DNA of 64,000 nt. It comes from Streptomyces sp. CA-278952 (lineage in GTDB: Bacteria; Actinomycetota; Actinomycetes; Streptomycetales; Streptomycetaceae). Positions 23,971 through 32,577 of the stretch are shown in pieces. The notes beneath the pieces are model-generated. The model was given only the letters and a program-made list of their open reading frames with translations, did no database searches and had not been told where the DNA came from. Position 1 is the first letter of the stretch. The number at the start of each line of letters is the position of its first letter. A program made the translations under genes and the position numbers. The stretch covers positions 4,030,001 to 4,094,000 of the forward strand of contig NZ_CP112880.1 in assembly GCF_028747205.1 (NCBI RefSeq), given 5' to 3'.

Positions 23971-24801
23971 ATGGCGAAGCAGGCTCGCGCAGTCCAGACG
24001 TGGCGGTCGATCGTGGATGCCGCGGCGAGTGTCTTCGACGACTACGGCTACGAGCGTGCCGCCATCTCGGAGATTCTCCGCCGCGCCAAGGTCACCAAGG
24101 GGGCCTTGTACTTCCACTTCGCCTCCAAGGAGGCCATCGCGCAGGCGATCATGGACGAGCAGACCTCCACGGTCGAGTTCGAGCAGGAGGGGTCGCCGTT
24201 GCAGTCCCTGGTGGACGGTGGCCAGCAGTTCGCTTTCGCTCTGCGCCACAACTCGATGGCCCGGGCCGGCACCAGGCTCTCCATCGAGGGTGTCTTCCTC
24301 GGTGGACCGCATCCATGGGGCGACTGGATCGACGCGACGGCCCGGATGCTGGAGCTGGGCCAGGAGCGCGGCGAGGTGTTCCCACAGATCGACCCGATGG
24401 TGTCAGCCAAAATCATCGTCGCTTCGTTCACCGGTATTCAGCTGGTCTCGGAGGCCGATTCCGGTCGGGCCGATCTGCGGGAGCAGGTGGCGGAGATGTG
24501 GCGCCACATTCTGCCGTCGATCGCTCACCCCGGCGTCATTGCCCACATCAAGCCGGAGGGCCGCGTGGATCTGGCGGCCCAGGCGCGCGAGAAGGCGGAG
24601 CGTGAGGAGCAGAAGGCCAGGATCGCCGCGGAGGCCAAGGGTGCGGGCTCCGATGCCGCGACCGACTCGGGCTCCCGATCGGGCGGGTCAGGTCTGCGGG
24701 GCGGTGGGTCGGGCCGTGGTCCGCGGGCCGGGGGGGCCGGAGACGAGGGCGATGAGGAGCCCGCAGGTGCGGGGGTGGCGGCCGGAGGGGTCGTCGCCTG
24801 A
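23971..24801 (+). CDS. TetR regulator, gamma-butyrolactone receptor-like
   Basis: 276 residues behind a GGAGG site. The helix-turn-helix (residues about 8-55) resembles ArpA/ScbR-type receptors: TWRSIVDAAASVFDDYGYERAAISEILRRAKVTKGALYFHF. The ligand domain includes a conserved Trp in GPHPWGDW (about residues 111-118), the position that contacts gamma-butyrolactone in this family. After about residue 200 it carries an unusual low-complexity tail: charged Lys/Glu, then Ser/Gly/Arg/Ala-rich repeats, absent from most receptors. It probably represses developmental or secondary-metabolism genes. No butyrolactone synthase is nearby. Confidence 0.8.
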   Translation: MAKQARAVQTWRSIVDAAASVFDDYGYERAAISEILRRAKVTKGALYFHFASKEAIAQAIMDEQTSTVEFEQEGSPLQSLVDGGQQFAFALRHNSMARAGTRLSIEGVFLGGPHPWGDWIDATARMLELGQERGEVFPQIDPMVSAKIIVASFTGIQLVSEADSGRADLREQVAEMWRHILPSIAHPGVIAHIKPEGRVDLAAQAREKAEREEQKARIAAEAKGAGSDAATDSGSRSGGSGLRGGGSGRGPRAGGAGDEGDEEPAGAGVAAGGVVA

Positions 24802-24820
24802 TTCGCTCCGGGCGTGCTGT

Positions 24821-24836
24821 TGTTTCACGTGAAACG
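24821..24836. promoter_or_regulatory. parS centromere site (ParB binding)
   Basis: TGTTTCACGTGAAACG contains the 14-base core GTTTCACGTGAAAC, the ParB site that clusters around oriC in Streptomyces. It is intergenic here, between the TetR and HxlR genes. Confidence 0.93.
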
Positions 24837-24919
24837 TCCGGTTGGTCATGATCATCATACGGCAGATTCGCGGTGCTCCTGGAGCCTCCCCAGCCGTGTC
24901 GGAGTTCACCGAGCGGCTA

Positions 24920-24957
24920 CTTACCTTTAGTAAGCCGCTAAGTGCGGCCCGGTATTC
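24920..24957 (+). promoter_or_regulatory. Autoregulatory operator and promoter of the HxlR gene
   Basis: Inverted CTTAC(5)GTAAG at 24920-24934 and a TATTCT -10 at 24952-24957 stand directly before the ATG at 24965. The 7-base gap between -10 and ATG suggests a leaderless or near-leaderless mRNA, although GGGGAG also overlaps. Confidence 0.5.
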
Positions 24958-24964
24958 TGGGGAG

Positions 24965-25327
24965 ATGGCGGATGACGGCGAGCAGCCCTGTCGGCCGGTC
25001 GACCGGGGGATCAGCCGCGTCTTCGCGTTGTTCGGCAAGCGCTGGACCGGCCAGATCGTCTCGGTGCTGCTCCAGCGACCGGTGCACTTCGCCGAGCTGC
25101 GACGGGCGATTCCCGGAATCAGCGAGCGCATGCTCTCGGACCGGTTGGCCGAACTCGGCGCGGCCGGCCTGGTGATCAGAGAGGCCGACGCGGGACCGCC
25201 GCTGCGCGTCGCGTATCGGCTCACCGAGGCGGGCGCCGCGATGGAGCCCGCGCTCAAGGAGCTGGGGCGGTGGGCGGACACCTATCTGACGCGGGACGGC
25301 ACGGCCGGCTCCGGGGCCGGCCGCTGA
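24965..25327 (+). CDS. HxlR-type winged-helix transcription regulator
   Basis: 120 residues from ATG 24965. The HxlR fold is clear: CRPVDRGISRVFALFGKRWTGQIVSVLL contains the signature W and a variant of the C-P-V start. Then come HFAELRRAIPGISERMLSDRLAELGAAGLVIR (recognition helix and wing) and a C-terminal dimer helix. Such proteins sense electrophiles or redox stress through an N-terminal Cys; here the Cys sits in EQPCRPVDRG near residue 8. The palindrome just upstream suggests self-repression. The target gene is unknown. The next gene (DUF2252) is 210 bases away. Confidence 0.88.
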   Translation: MADDGEQPCRPVDRGISRVFALFGKRWTGQIVSVLLQRPVHFAELRRAIPGISERMLSDRLAELGAAGLVIREADAGPPLRVAYRLTEAGAAMEPALKELGRWADTYLTRDGTAGSGAGR

Positions 25328-25536
25328 CCTCGTCCGTCCGCTGACCTCGTCCGGCCGCCCCGGGCGTACCACTGCCGTCCACCGGACCCACTCCCGGCGT
25401 AGCGTCTGTCCACAGGCCCGGCGGGTGTCGGGCATCCGGCGGTACCGTCGTGCTCGGTCGCTGGAGGACAGGGCCGCTGACCGGTCGGACAGCCGGGCAG
25501 CCGGAAGCGGTACGAGGGTGGGGGAGGCGACGCTCC

Positions 25537-27024
25537 ATGAGCGGAACCGAGGCGACGGTGCCTGAGCGGCGAGCCGGGGGAACGACGGGAACCGCAGGGA
25601 CCGGGGCAAGTGCGGCGACGGAGCCAACTGCGGGCGGAGAGCCGCGCATTCCGGTCGTGCCCGGCTTCGCCCGGCGTGGCGCCGCGAGTTCACCGAAGGC
25701 TGCGGGCAAGGCCCTCCGCGACCGGGTGCCTCGGTCCTCGCACGCCTCGCTGGTCCTGCCACCGGGACGGCCGGACGCCGTGCGGGCGGTCGAGGAGTCG
25801 AACCGGGGCCGGGTGCCGGGCCTGACACCGATACGGGTGGGCCGGATGGCGGCGACACCGTTCGCCTTCCTGCGCGGTGCGGCCGGGCTGATGGCCCACG
25901 ATCTGACGGGCACTCCGGTCACCGGCGTGGGCGCCCAGCTCTGCGGCGACGCGCACGCGGCCAACTTCGGCCTCTACGGCGATGCCCGGGGCGGCCTGGT
26001 CATCGATCTGAACGACTTCGACGAGACCGTCTTCGGGCCGTGGGAGTGGGACCTCAAGCGGCTCGCCACCTCCCTGGTGCTCGCGGGCCGGGCCGCCGGC
26101 GCCGACGAGGACACCTGCCGCCGGGGCGCGCACGACGCCGTCGGCGCCTACCGGCGCACGATGCGGCTGCTGGCCCGGCTGCCCGCCCTCGACGCCTGGA
26201 ACGCGATCGCGGACGAGGAGCTCGTCTCGCACACGGACGCGCGCGACCTGGTCGGCACCCTGGAGCGGGTCTCGGAGAAGGCCCGCAACAACACCAGCGC
26301 CCGCTTCGCCGCCCGCTCCACCGAGGAGTGCCCCGACGGCGGCCGGCGCTTCGTCGACGCCCGGCCGGTGCTGCGCCGGGTGCCGGACGCCGAGGCTGCG
26401 GTCGTGGCCGCCGGTCTTGGCGGCTATCTCTCCACCGTCTCCGAGGACCGGGTGCCGTTGCTGGCCCGGTACACGATCCACGACGTGGCGTTCCGGGTGG
26501 TCGGCACCGGCAGTGTGGGGACCCGGTCGTACGTGGTGCTGCTGCTCGACCACCGGGGAGAGCCGCTGGTCCTCCAGGTGAAGGAGGCGCGCCCCTCGGT
26601 GCTCGCTCCCCATCTGCCCGCGGTCGGCTTCGACGTTCCGGAGGTGGCGCACGAGGGCCGCCGGGTGGTGCTCGGGCAGAAGCGGATGCAGGTCGTCAGC
26701 GACATCCTGCTCGGCTGGGCGGACGTGGACGGCAGGCAGTTCCAGGTCCGGCAGTTCCGGAACCGCAAGGGCAGCGTGGACCCCGCCGCGCTCGCCGCCG
26801 ACCAGGTGGACGACTACGGGCGGATGACGGGCGCGCTGCTCGCGCGGGCGCACGCGCACAGCGCCGACCCCCGCCTGCTGGCGGGTTACTGCGGCAAGAA
26901 CGACGAGCTCGACGGGGCCGTGGCCGCCTTCGCGGTGACGTACGCCGACCGTACGGAAGCGGATCACGCCGAGCTGGTGCGGGCGATCAAGGCGGGCAGG
27001 CTGGCCGCCGAGTTCGGTATATGA
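25537..27024 (+). CDS. DUF2252 family protein
   Basis: 495 residues from ATG 25537 with GGGGGAGG upstream; a GTG 87 bases earlier is less likely. The first 45 residues are low-complexity. The rest matches DUF2252: RVPGLTPIRVGRMAATPFAFLRGAAGLMAHDL, then GDAHAANFG and DLNDFDET, which resemble the HGD and DFD catalytic motifs of aminoglycoside-phosphotransferase-like kinases, and WEWDLKRLA. The family is probably a kinase-fold protein of unknown substrate. It is a single gene with no linked partner. Confidence 0.85.
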   Translation: MSGTEATVPERRAGGTTGTAGTGASAATEPTAGGEPRIPVVPGFARRGAASSPKAAGKALRDRVPRSSHASLVLPPGRPDAVRAVEESNRGRVPGLTPIRVGRMAATPFAFLRGAAGLMAHDLTGTPVTGVGAQLCGDAHAANFGLYGDARGGLVIDLNDFDETVFGPWEWDLKRLATSLVLAGRAAGADEDTCRRGAHDAVGAYRRTMRLLARLPALDAWNAIADEELVSHTDARDLVGTLERVSEKARNNTSARFAARSTEECPDGGRRFVDARPVLRRVPDAEAAVVAAGLGGYLSTVSEDRVPLLARYTIHDVAFRVVGTGSVGTRSYVVLLLDHRGEPLVLQVKEARPSVLAPHLPAVGFDVPEVAHEGRRVVLGQKRMQVVSDILLGWADVDGRQFQVRQFRNRKGSVDPAALAADQVDDYGRMTGALLARAHAHSADPRLLAGYCGKNDELDGAVAAFAVTYADRTEADHAELVRAIKAGRLAAEFGI

Positions 27025-27182
27025 CGGCTCCCTGAGGCGGTGGGGCCCGCGCGGTGGGCCATGTCCGTGAGGCGCGGAGGCCTGTTCGTGGAGGGGTGGG
27101 GCCTGTTCGTGACGGGGTGGGGCCCGGGGCCGGGTCCCACCGTGTGTGCCGTGCCGCCGGGCCGTGGCCATACGCTGGACGG

Positions 27183-28160
27183 GTGACCCACGAAGCCGCC
27201 GGGGTGCCGACCACCCGGAACGATGAAGACCGGCAGGACAACGACCGGCCGGACGCGCCCCGACCCGCCCCCGGAGCGGGGGATGCCCCGGGGGCTGAGG
27301 ACGCTCCGGGGACCCCGGACGCTTCCGGCGGCGCGGACGCCGCGGATGGTGCTGCCGGGGAGCCCACCGGCCCCGAGGACGCCGCACCACGCCCCGAGGC
27401 GCGGCTGGCCAGGGCGGTGCAGGTCGCCGAGCAGGCGTTGATCGAGTTCGAGATCGCGGTGGAGACCTTCCGGGTGGAAGTCGAGAACTTCTCCCGGCTG
27501 CACCACCAGAGGCTCGGCCCGATGTACACCCGCCTCGACGAGCTGGACGCGCTGATCGCCGAGGCGCGGGCTGCCCGGACCGGGGACCCGGAGGACGAGC
27601 GCAAGGCGCGGGAGGCGCGGGCGGTCGTCATGCCGATGCCCGGGGTCGACGAGCTGTTCCACGACTGGATGGACACCGACGGGCTGTCCCCCGAGGCCGC
27701 GGCGATGCTCACCGAACAGCCGGTCCGGCCGCCGAAGCGGGTCAGGCCGAGCGAGGAGGCCCGCAAGCTCTACCGGGAGCTGGCCCGCAAGGCGCACCCG
27801 GACCTCGCCCAGGACGAACCGGAACGGCAGCGCCGGGACGAGTTCATCGCCCGGGTGAACGCCGCCTACGGGCGCGGCGACGTCGACCTCCTCAAGGAAC
27901 TCGCGGCGGAGTGGGCGGCCGGCCCGGTGCAGCCCCCGGCCCCGCTGAGCGAGAGCGAGGAGCTCTACGCCCGGCTGGAGTGGCTCAGCCGGCGCAAGGA
28001 GCTGCTGACGGTGCTCGCCAAGGAGCTGGAGGACGGCCCGATCGGCTCGATGCTCCGGATGGCCCCGGACGACCCGGATCAGCTTTTGGAGGACATCGCG
28101 GAGCAACTGCTGGGCGAGGTGTCCCGGCGCGAGGCCGAGCTCGCGGAGACGGTGCAGTAG
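27183..28160 (+). CDS. J-domain-like protein
   Basis: 325 residues from GTG 27183. Residues 1-60 are acidic and Pro/Ala-rich. A coiled-coil (about 75-130) follows. A J-domain-like segment (about 195-240) reads KLYRELARKAHPDLAQDE and includes the HPD tripeptide that stimulates DnaK, followed by a helix with FIARVNAAYGRGDVDLL. A further helical region completes the C terminus. This is a type III-like DnaJ protein with no zinc finger or G/F region, so it likely recruits DnaK to a specific client. The rhodanese gene follows 90 bases downstream. Confidence 0.8.
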   Translation: MTHEAAGVPTTRNDEDRQDNDRPDAPRPAPGAGDAPGAEDAPGTPDASGGADAADGAAGEPTGPEDAAPRPEARLARAVQVAEQALIEFEIAVETFRVEVENFSRLHHQRLGPMYTRLDELDALIAEARAARTGDPEDERKAREARAVVMPMPGVDELFHDWMDTDGLSPEAAAMLTEQPVRPPKRVRPSEEARKLYRELARKAHPDLAQDEPERQRRDEFIARVNAAYGRGDVDLLKELAAEWAAGPVQPPAPLSESEELYARLEWLSRRKELLTVLAKELEDGPIGSMLRMAPDDPDQLLEDIAEQLLGEVSRREAELAETVQ

Positions 28161-28250
28161 CGTTCCGGGTGACTCTGCCGCGTACGGACGAGGCCCCTGC
28201 ACGAGGCCCCGTGTACGAGGTCCAAGACCGCACGAGAGAAGGCATGACCC

Positions 28251-28595
28251 ATGAACTTCGCCCCGCTGCCCTCGGTGGACGCCGCGGCGGTGCCGTCGGA
28301 CGGCTTTGTCCTGGACGTCCGTGAGAACGACGAGTGGGCGGCCGGTCACGTCGAGGGCGCGCTGCACATCCCGATGAGCGACTTCGTGGGCCGGTTCGGC
28401 GAGCTGACCGAGTCCGCCGAGGACGGCCGGCGCGTACACGTGATGTGCCGGGTCGGCGGCCGGTCGGCCCAGGTCACGCAGTACCTGGTCCAGCAGGGTA
28501 TCGACGCCGTGAACATCGACGGTGGCATGCAGGCCTGGGACGGCGCCGGACGCCCGATGGTCACGGACAACGGGACGCCCGCCTTCGTCCTCTGA
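28251..28595 (+). CDS. Rhodanese-like domain protein
   Basis: 114 residues, a single rhodanese domain. Motifs include LDVRENDEWAAGHVEGALHIP, and the active loop MCRVGGRSAQ with catalytic Cys66. The loop length fits sulfur transferases of the GlpE or PspE type rather than phosphatases. The enzyme moves sulfane sulfur from thiosulfate or a persulfide to acceptors such as cyanide. It converges on the acyl-CoA dehydrogenase gene, with 83 bases and no obvious terminator between them. Confidence 0.9.
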   Translation: MNFAPLPSVDAAAVPSDGFVLDVRENDEWAAGHVEGALHIPMSDFVGRFGELTESAEDGRRVHVMCRVGGRSAQVTQYLVQQGIDAVNIDGGMQAWDGAGRPMVTDNGTPAFVL

Positions 28596-28678
28596 CCCCC
28601 GGGCGGCCTGGTCGGGGCCGTCGGCGATGTCGGTGGTATCCGGAATGTTCGTGCTGGCAGTGCTGGCAGTGCTGTCGG

Positions 28679-29857
28679 TCAGCCGAGCGGGTGGGCGGCC
28701 AGCAGGTCGCCCAGGGCCTCCTCATGGGCCGAGGCCGGGCCCAGGGAGAGCTCGATCTGCTTCGCCCACGCGTGGAAGCGGTGGAGTGGGTAGTCGGTGT
28801 CCGCGCCGAAGCCGCCGTGCAGGTGCTGTGCGGTCTGCACGACGCGGCGGACGCCGTCGGAGGCCCAGATCTTCGCCACGGCGACATCGCCCGCCGCGGG
28901 CAGCGGCCCCCCGGCGTCGGCCGAGATCCGCCAGGCGGCCTGCCAGAGCGTCGCCTCCATCGCCCGCAGATCGATGTACCGGTCGGCTGCCTGGACGGCC
29001 ACCGCCTGGAACGTGGCGACCGGGTATCCGAACTGCTCGCGCTTACCGGTATACGCGGCGGTCATCGCGAGCACCCGCTCGCCCAGCCCGAGCGCGAGCG
29101 CGCAGGTCCCCGTGGTGAGCAGGGACCGCAGCCACTCCCAGCAGCCCGGGACGTCGATCAGCTCGCGGTCCGTCACCCGCACGCCGTCGAGCCGGACCTC
29201 GGCCAGGCGCTCACCACTGGTGGAGACCTGGTCCGCCAGGCTGACGCCGTCGCGGGTACGGGGCACGAGGGCCAGGACCGGTCGGCCCCCCGCGGTGTGC
29301 GCGGGGATGGCGATCCAGTCGGCCACCTGGGCCCAGGGAACCGCGGACTGCACCCCGTCGAGCACCCAGCCGGAGCCGCCTGCCGACGCCCCGCGGCTCT
29401 CTTCGTTCTCGCGGCTCTCCCCGTACGGCCGTGCGGCGACGGCGAGTTCGGCGGGATCGTGGCCACTCCGCCCATTGGCGCCGACGGTCAGGATCAGTTC
29501 ACCCCGGCCTGCCGGGGGCAGCAGCTCCGCCGCGAGGGTGCTCCCGCCGTACCGCTGGACCGCCATGGCCACCGCACAGCTCTCCAGCAGCGGGACCCTG
29601 GCCAGCACCTTCGCCGACTCCCGGAGGACCAGGCAGAGCGCGATCGGGTCGAGGCCCGCGCCTCCGTGGTCCGGCGACAGGGTGAGACCGAGCAGATCCG
29701 TGCGCGCCAGCTCGTTCCACAGTTGTCGGTCGATGTCATCCGCCACGGCGCCCGGGGTCAGGGCGGGACTGGGGGCGCGGTCGGGTGCGACGTCCGAGAA
29801 GACCGTCCTGGCCGCCTCGACGGCCGCCTGCTGCTCCTCGGTGAAGGTGAAGTCCAC
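28679..29857 (-). CDS. Acyl-CoA dehydrogenase, FadE-like
   Basis: 392 residues from GTG 29857, behind GGGAGG. The N-terminal helices (FTFTEEQQAAVEAARTVF), the middle domain and C-terminal flavin-binding region (GGFGADTDYPLHRFHAWAKQIE) fit the medium-chain ACAD fold. It catalyses FAD-dependent alpha-beta dehydrogenation of an acyl-CoA. A perfect KstR-like palindrome at 29905-29918 lies 48 bases before the start, which points to a steroid or side-chain substrate like the FadE proteins of mycobacterial cholesterol degradation. It is close to but not overlapping the paa operon. Confidence 0.88.
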   Translation of the reverse strand: MDFTFTEEQQAAVEAARTVFSDVAPDRAPSPALTPGAVADDIDRQLWNELARTDLLGLTLSPDHGGAGLDPIALCLVLRESAKVLARVPLLESCAVAMAVQRYGGSTLAAELLPPAGRGELILTVGANGRSGHDPAELAVAARPYGESRENEESRGASAGGSGWVLDGVQSAVPWAQVADWIAIPAHTAGGRPVLALVPRTRDGVSLADQVSTSGERLAEVRLDGVRVTDRELIDVPGCWEWLRSLLTTGTCALALGLGERVLAMTAAYTGKREQFGYPVATFQAVAVQAADRYIDLRAMEATLWQAAWRISADAGGPLPAAGDVAVAKIWASDGVRRVVQTAQHLHGGFGADTDYPLHRFHAWAKQIELSLGPASAHEEALGDLLAAHPLG

Positions 29858-29904
29858 TGTCCCGGCCTCCCGCTAACCGTGCACGACCTGACGGAGCGTC
29901 AAGA

Positions 29905-29918
29905 TAGAACAGGTTCTA
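29905..29918 (-). promoter_or_regulatory. KstR-type operator
   Basis: TAGAACAGGTTCTA: a perfect 6-bp inverted repeat with a 2-base centre. It fits the KstR consensus T-nn-AAC-nn-GTT-nn-A at every fixed position. It sits just upstream of the acyl-CoA dehydrogenase start. Confidence 0.65.
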
Positions 29919-30023
29919 GGGGAAGGGAACAGTGCGGAGAGATGTGGGTGTACGTCAGCGCCCCGGCACCGGAGGGTTGCAGCGACCTCAGCGACCTGAG
30001 TGATCCCAGCCGCCTCGGCGACC

Positions 30024-31082
30024 TCAGCGGTCGAAGTCCAACTCCACCTCCGGGGTGAGCGGATGCGACTGACAGGCCAGTACGAAGCCCGCCCCGGTCT
30101 CCTCCGGTTCCAGCGCGAAGTTGCGGTCCATCCGGACCTCGCCCGAGACGAGGAACGCCCGGCAGGTCCCGCACACCCCTCCCTTGCAGGCGTACGGAGC
30201 GTCCGAGCGGCTTCGCAGCACCGTCTCCAGCAGGGATTCGGTGTCCTGCACGGGCCAGCTGCCCGAGCGGCCGTGGAGGGTGGCCGTCAGCACGGCGTCG
30301 GACGGGGCGGCGACCTTGACCACCGTCACGTCGGTGGGGCCCTCGTCGACGTGGAAAATCTCCTGGTGGATCCGGGAGCGGTCGACGCCGAGGTTTTTCA
30401 GGGCTTTCTCCGTGGCCCGTACGAGGCCGAGCGGCCCGCACAGGAACCAGCCGTCCACCTCCGCCACCGGAACCACGGCGGGCAGCAGGCCGGTGAGCCG
30501 TTCGGCGTCCAGCCGTCCGGAGGGGAGTCCGGCCGACTGCTCCTCCCGGGAGAGCGCGGTGACCAGCTGGAAGCGGGCCGGATAACGATCCTTGAGATCG
30601 GCCACCTCGTCGAGGAACATCGTCGAGGCCGCTGTGCGGTCGCTGCGGATCAGGCAGAACCGGGCCGTCGGTTCCCGGTCGAGCAGGGTGGCCGCCATGG
30701 ACAGCACCGGGGTGATGCCGCTGCCGCCGACCACCGCCGCGAACAGCCCGGGACGCGGCTTCAGGACGAAGCGGCCCATCGGAGGCATGGCCTCCACCCG
30801 GTCCCCGACGGCCAGTTCCTTCAGGGCGTACGTGGAGAACGCCCCGCCGTCGACCATGCGGATGCCCACCCGCAGGACCGGTTCGCCGGGCTGTTCGGTG
30901 GCCGGTGCGCAGATCGAGTACGAACGGCGGATCTCCTGGCCGTCCACGGTGTAGCGCACGTTCAGATGCTGGCCGGGAGTGTGGCGGAAGGTCTCGCGCA
31001 GCTCGGCCGGCACGGCGAGCGTCACGGCCACCGCGTCGTCCGTGATCCGTTCGATCGCGCTGACCCGGAGCGGATGGAACAT
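30024..31082 (-). CDS. paaE: Phenylacetyl-CoA epoxidase reductase subunit PaaE
   Basis: 352 residues. The N-terminal FAD-binding barrel (about 1-105) has RSYSICAP for flavin. An NAD(P)-binding domain follows (about 110-235) with VGGSGITPVLSMAA, and the C terminus is a 2Fe-2S ferredoxin domain with CKGGVCGTCRAF and LACQS supplying four cysteines. It passes electrons from NAD(P)H to the PaaAC oxygenase. It is the last gene of paaABCDE and starts directly after the PaaD stop with no gap. Confidence 0.95.
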   Translation of the reverse strand: MFHPLRVSAIERITDDAVAVTLAVPAELRETFRHTPGQHLNVRYTVDGQEIRRSYSICAPATEQPGEPVLRVGIRMVDGGAFSTYALKELAVGDRVEAMPPMGRFVLKPRPGLFAAVVGGSGITPVLSMAATLLDREPTARFCLIRSDRTAASTMFLDEVADLKDRYPARFQLVTALSREEQSAGLPSGRLDAERLTGLLPAVVPVAEVDGWFLCGPLGLVRATEKALKNLGVDRSRIHQEIFHVDEGPTDVTVVKVAAPSDAVLTATLHGRSGSWPVQDTESLLETVLRSRSDAPYACKGGVCGTCRAFLVSGEVRMDRNFALEPEETGAGFVLACQSHPLTPEVELDFDR

Positions 31083-31580
31083 CTACAACTCCTTGAAGTG
31101 GTCGAACGGTTCACGGCAGGCGACGCAGCGGCGCAGGGCCTTGCACGCCGTGGAGGAGAACCGGCTGAGCAGTTCCGTGTCCGTGGAACCGCAGTGCGGG
31201 CAGCGCACCGAGAGCGTCAGCGGCACGGGGCCGCCGGCGGGGCCCTGGGCGCGCGGCGGGGCGATGCCGAACTCGGCCAGCTTGCGGCGTCCTTCGGCGC
31301 TGATGTCGTCCGTCGACCAGGCCGGCGCCAGGACGGTGACCACGGAGACGTCCGGTACGCCGTGGTCGTGCAGCACCCGCGCGATGTCGGCGGACATCGC
31401 CTCGATCGCCGGGCAGCCGGTGTAGGTCGGAGTGAGCTGTACGGTCACCCGGCCCGCCCCGTCCAGACGTACGTCCCGCAGGACGCCGAGCTCAGCCAGG
31501 GTCAGCACCGGCAGTTCGGGGTCGGGCACGGAGCCGGCGAGGTCACGCAGCTCCGCCTCCAGCTGGGTGTCGGTCACCAT
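31083..31580 (-). CDS. paaD: Phenylacetyl-CoA epoxidase accessory protein PaaD
   Basis: 165 residues from ATG 31580. The first 95 residues are a MIP18/SufT-like (DUF59) domain: PDPELPVLTLAELGVLRDV and LTPTYTGCPAIEAMSADI, with a Cys near residue 56. The C terminus has two CxxC pairs (RCPHC and RCVAC) that form a zinc or iron-sulfur site. PaaD matures the diiron or iron-sulfur centres of the epoxidase and is not part of the catalytic complex. It overlaps paaC by 7 bases. Confidence 0.92.
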   Translation of the reverse strand: MVTDTQLEAELRDLAGSVPDPELPVLTLAELGVLRDVRLDGAGRVTVQLTPTYTGCPAIEAMSADIARVLHDHGVPDVSVVTVLAPAWSTDDISAEGRRKLAEFGIAPPRAQGPAGGPVPLTLSVRCPHCGSTDTELLSRFSSTACKALRRCVACREPFDHFKEL

Positions 31581-32290
31581 GACGCCCCCGGATGGCTGCG
31601 GTGCAGATGCTGCATCTCGGCGATCATGCGGCCGAACGGCTCGGTGTGCAGGCCCTGCCGGCCCGCTCCGGCCGCCCAGCCCCCGGACCGCCGGCCCGCC
31701 GGAAGGTCCAGACCGGCCCGCTCGACGACATCGGTGACGGCGGCGAGCCAACCGGCCTCCAGAGCCTGCCAGTCGACACCGGAGTCCGGGGAGTCGAGCC
31801 CTTCGACCGGCTGGAACATCTCCCCGGTGAACCGCCACAGCGCGTCCAGGCCGCTCCGCATCCGGACGCGGCTCTCCTCGGTGCCGTCGCCGAGTCTCAG
31901 GACCCACTGCTCGGCATGGTCGCGGTGGTAGGCCACCTCCTTGACGGCCTTGGCGGCGAGGCCGGTGAACTCGCTGTTGCCGGCTGCCAGTCGCTCGTAC
32001 AGCAGGTGTTGGTAGACGGAGAAGTAGAGCTGCCGGGCGATGGTGTGCGCGAAGTCCCCGTTCGGCTGCTCGACCAGCTGGAGGTTGCGGAAGGCCCGCT
32101 CCTCGCGGAGGTACGCGAGCTCGTCCTCGTCGCCGACGAGCGAGAGCAGCACCCGGGCCTGGCCCAGCAGGTCGAGGGCGATGTTGGCGAGGGCCACCTC
32201 CTCCTCCAGGACGGGGGCGTGGCCGGCCCACTCCCCCAGCCGGTGCGAGAGCACCAGCGCGTCGTCGCCGAGGGCGAGGGCGGCGCTCAC
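31574..32290 (-). CDS. paaC: Phenylacetyl-CoA epoxidase structural subunit PaaC
   Basis: 238 residues from GTG 32290, overlapping the paaB stop (GTGA). A ferritin-like helical bundle: [44 protein letters not shown], then NGDFAHTIARQLYFS and KEVAYHRDHAEQW. PaaC forms a heterodimer with PaaA but its diiron site is degenerate, and it keeps structural and substrate roles. Long helices and several conserved Glu and His residues are present, but I did not check each metal ligand. Confidence 0.93.
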   Translation of the reverse strand: MSAALALGDDALVLSHRLGEWAGHAPVLEEEVALANIALDLLGQARVLLSLVGDEDELAYLREERAFRNLQLVEQPNGDFAHTIARQLYFSVYQHLLYERLAAGNSEFTGLAAKAVKEVAYHRDHAEQWVLRLGDGTEESRVRMRSGLDALWRFTGEMFQPVEGLDSPDSGVDWQALEAGWLAAVTDVVERAGLDLPAGRRSGGWAAGAGRQGLHTEPFGRMIAEMQHLHRSHPGASW

Positions 32291-32577
32291 AGGTGCTTCA
32301 CCCCGTCCGGGATCTCGTAGAAGGTCGGGTGGCGGTAGGGCTTGTCGCCGGCCGGCTCGAAGAAGGAGTCCTTCTCGTCGGGGGAGGAGGCGGTGATCCC
32401 GGTGGACGGGACCACCCAGATCGAGACGCCTTCCGAGCGGCGGGTGTAAAGGTCGCGGGCGCTGCGCAGGGCCATCTCGGCGTCCGGCGCGTGCAGGCTG
32501 CCCGCATGGGTGTGGGACAGTCCGCGGCGCGAGCGCACGAAGACCTCCCACAGAGGCCAGTCGGTCGAGCTGCTCAT
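32287..32577 (-). CDS. paaB: Phenylacetyl-CoA epoxidase subunit PaaB
   Basis: 96 residues, the size typical of PaaB. It begins [47 protein letters not shown] and ends with [22 protein letters not shown], both family signatures. PaaB bridges the PaaAC heterodimers in the epoxidase complex. Start and stop overlap its neighbours by 4 bases (ATGA with paaA, GTGA with paaC), so all subunits are translationally coupled. Confidence 0.95.
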   Translation of the reverse strand: MSSSTDWPLWEVFVRSRRGLSHTHAGSLHAPDAEMALRSARDLYTRRSEGVSIWVVPSTGITASSPDEKDSFFEPAGDKPYRHPTFYEIPDGVKHL

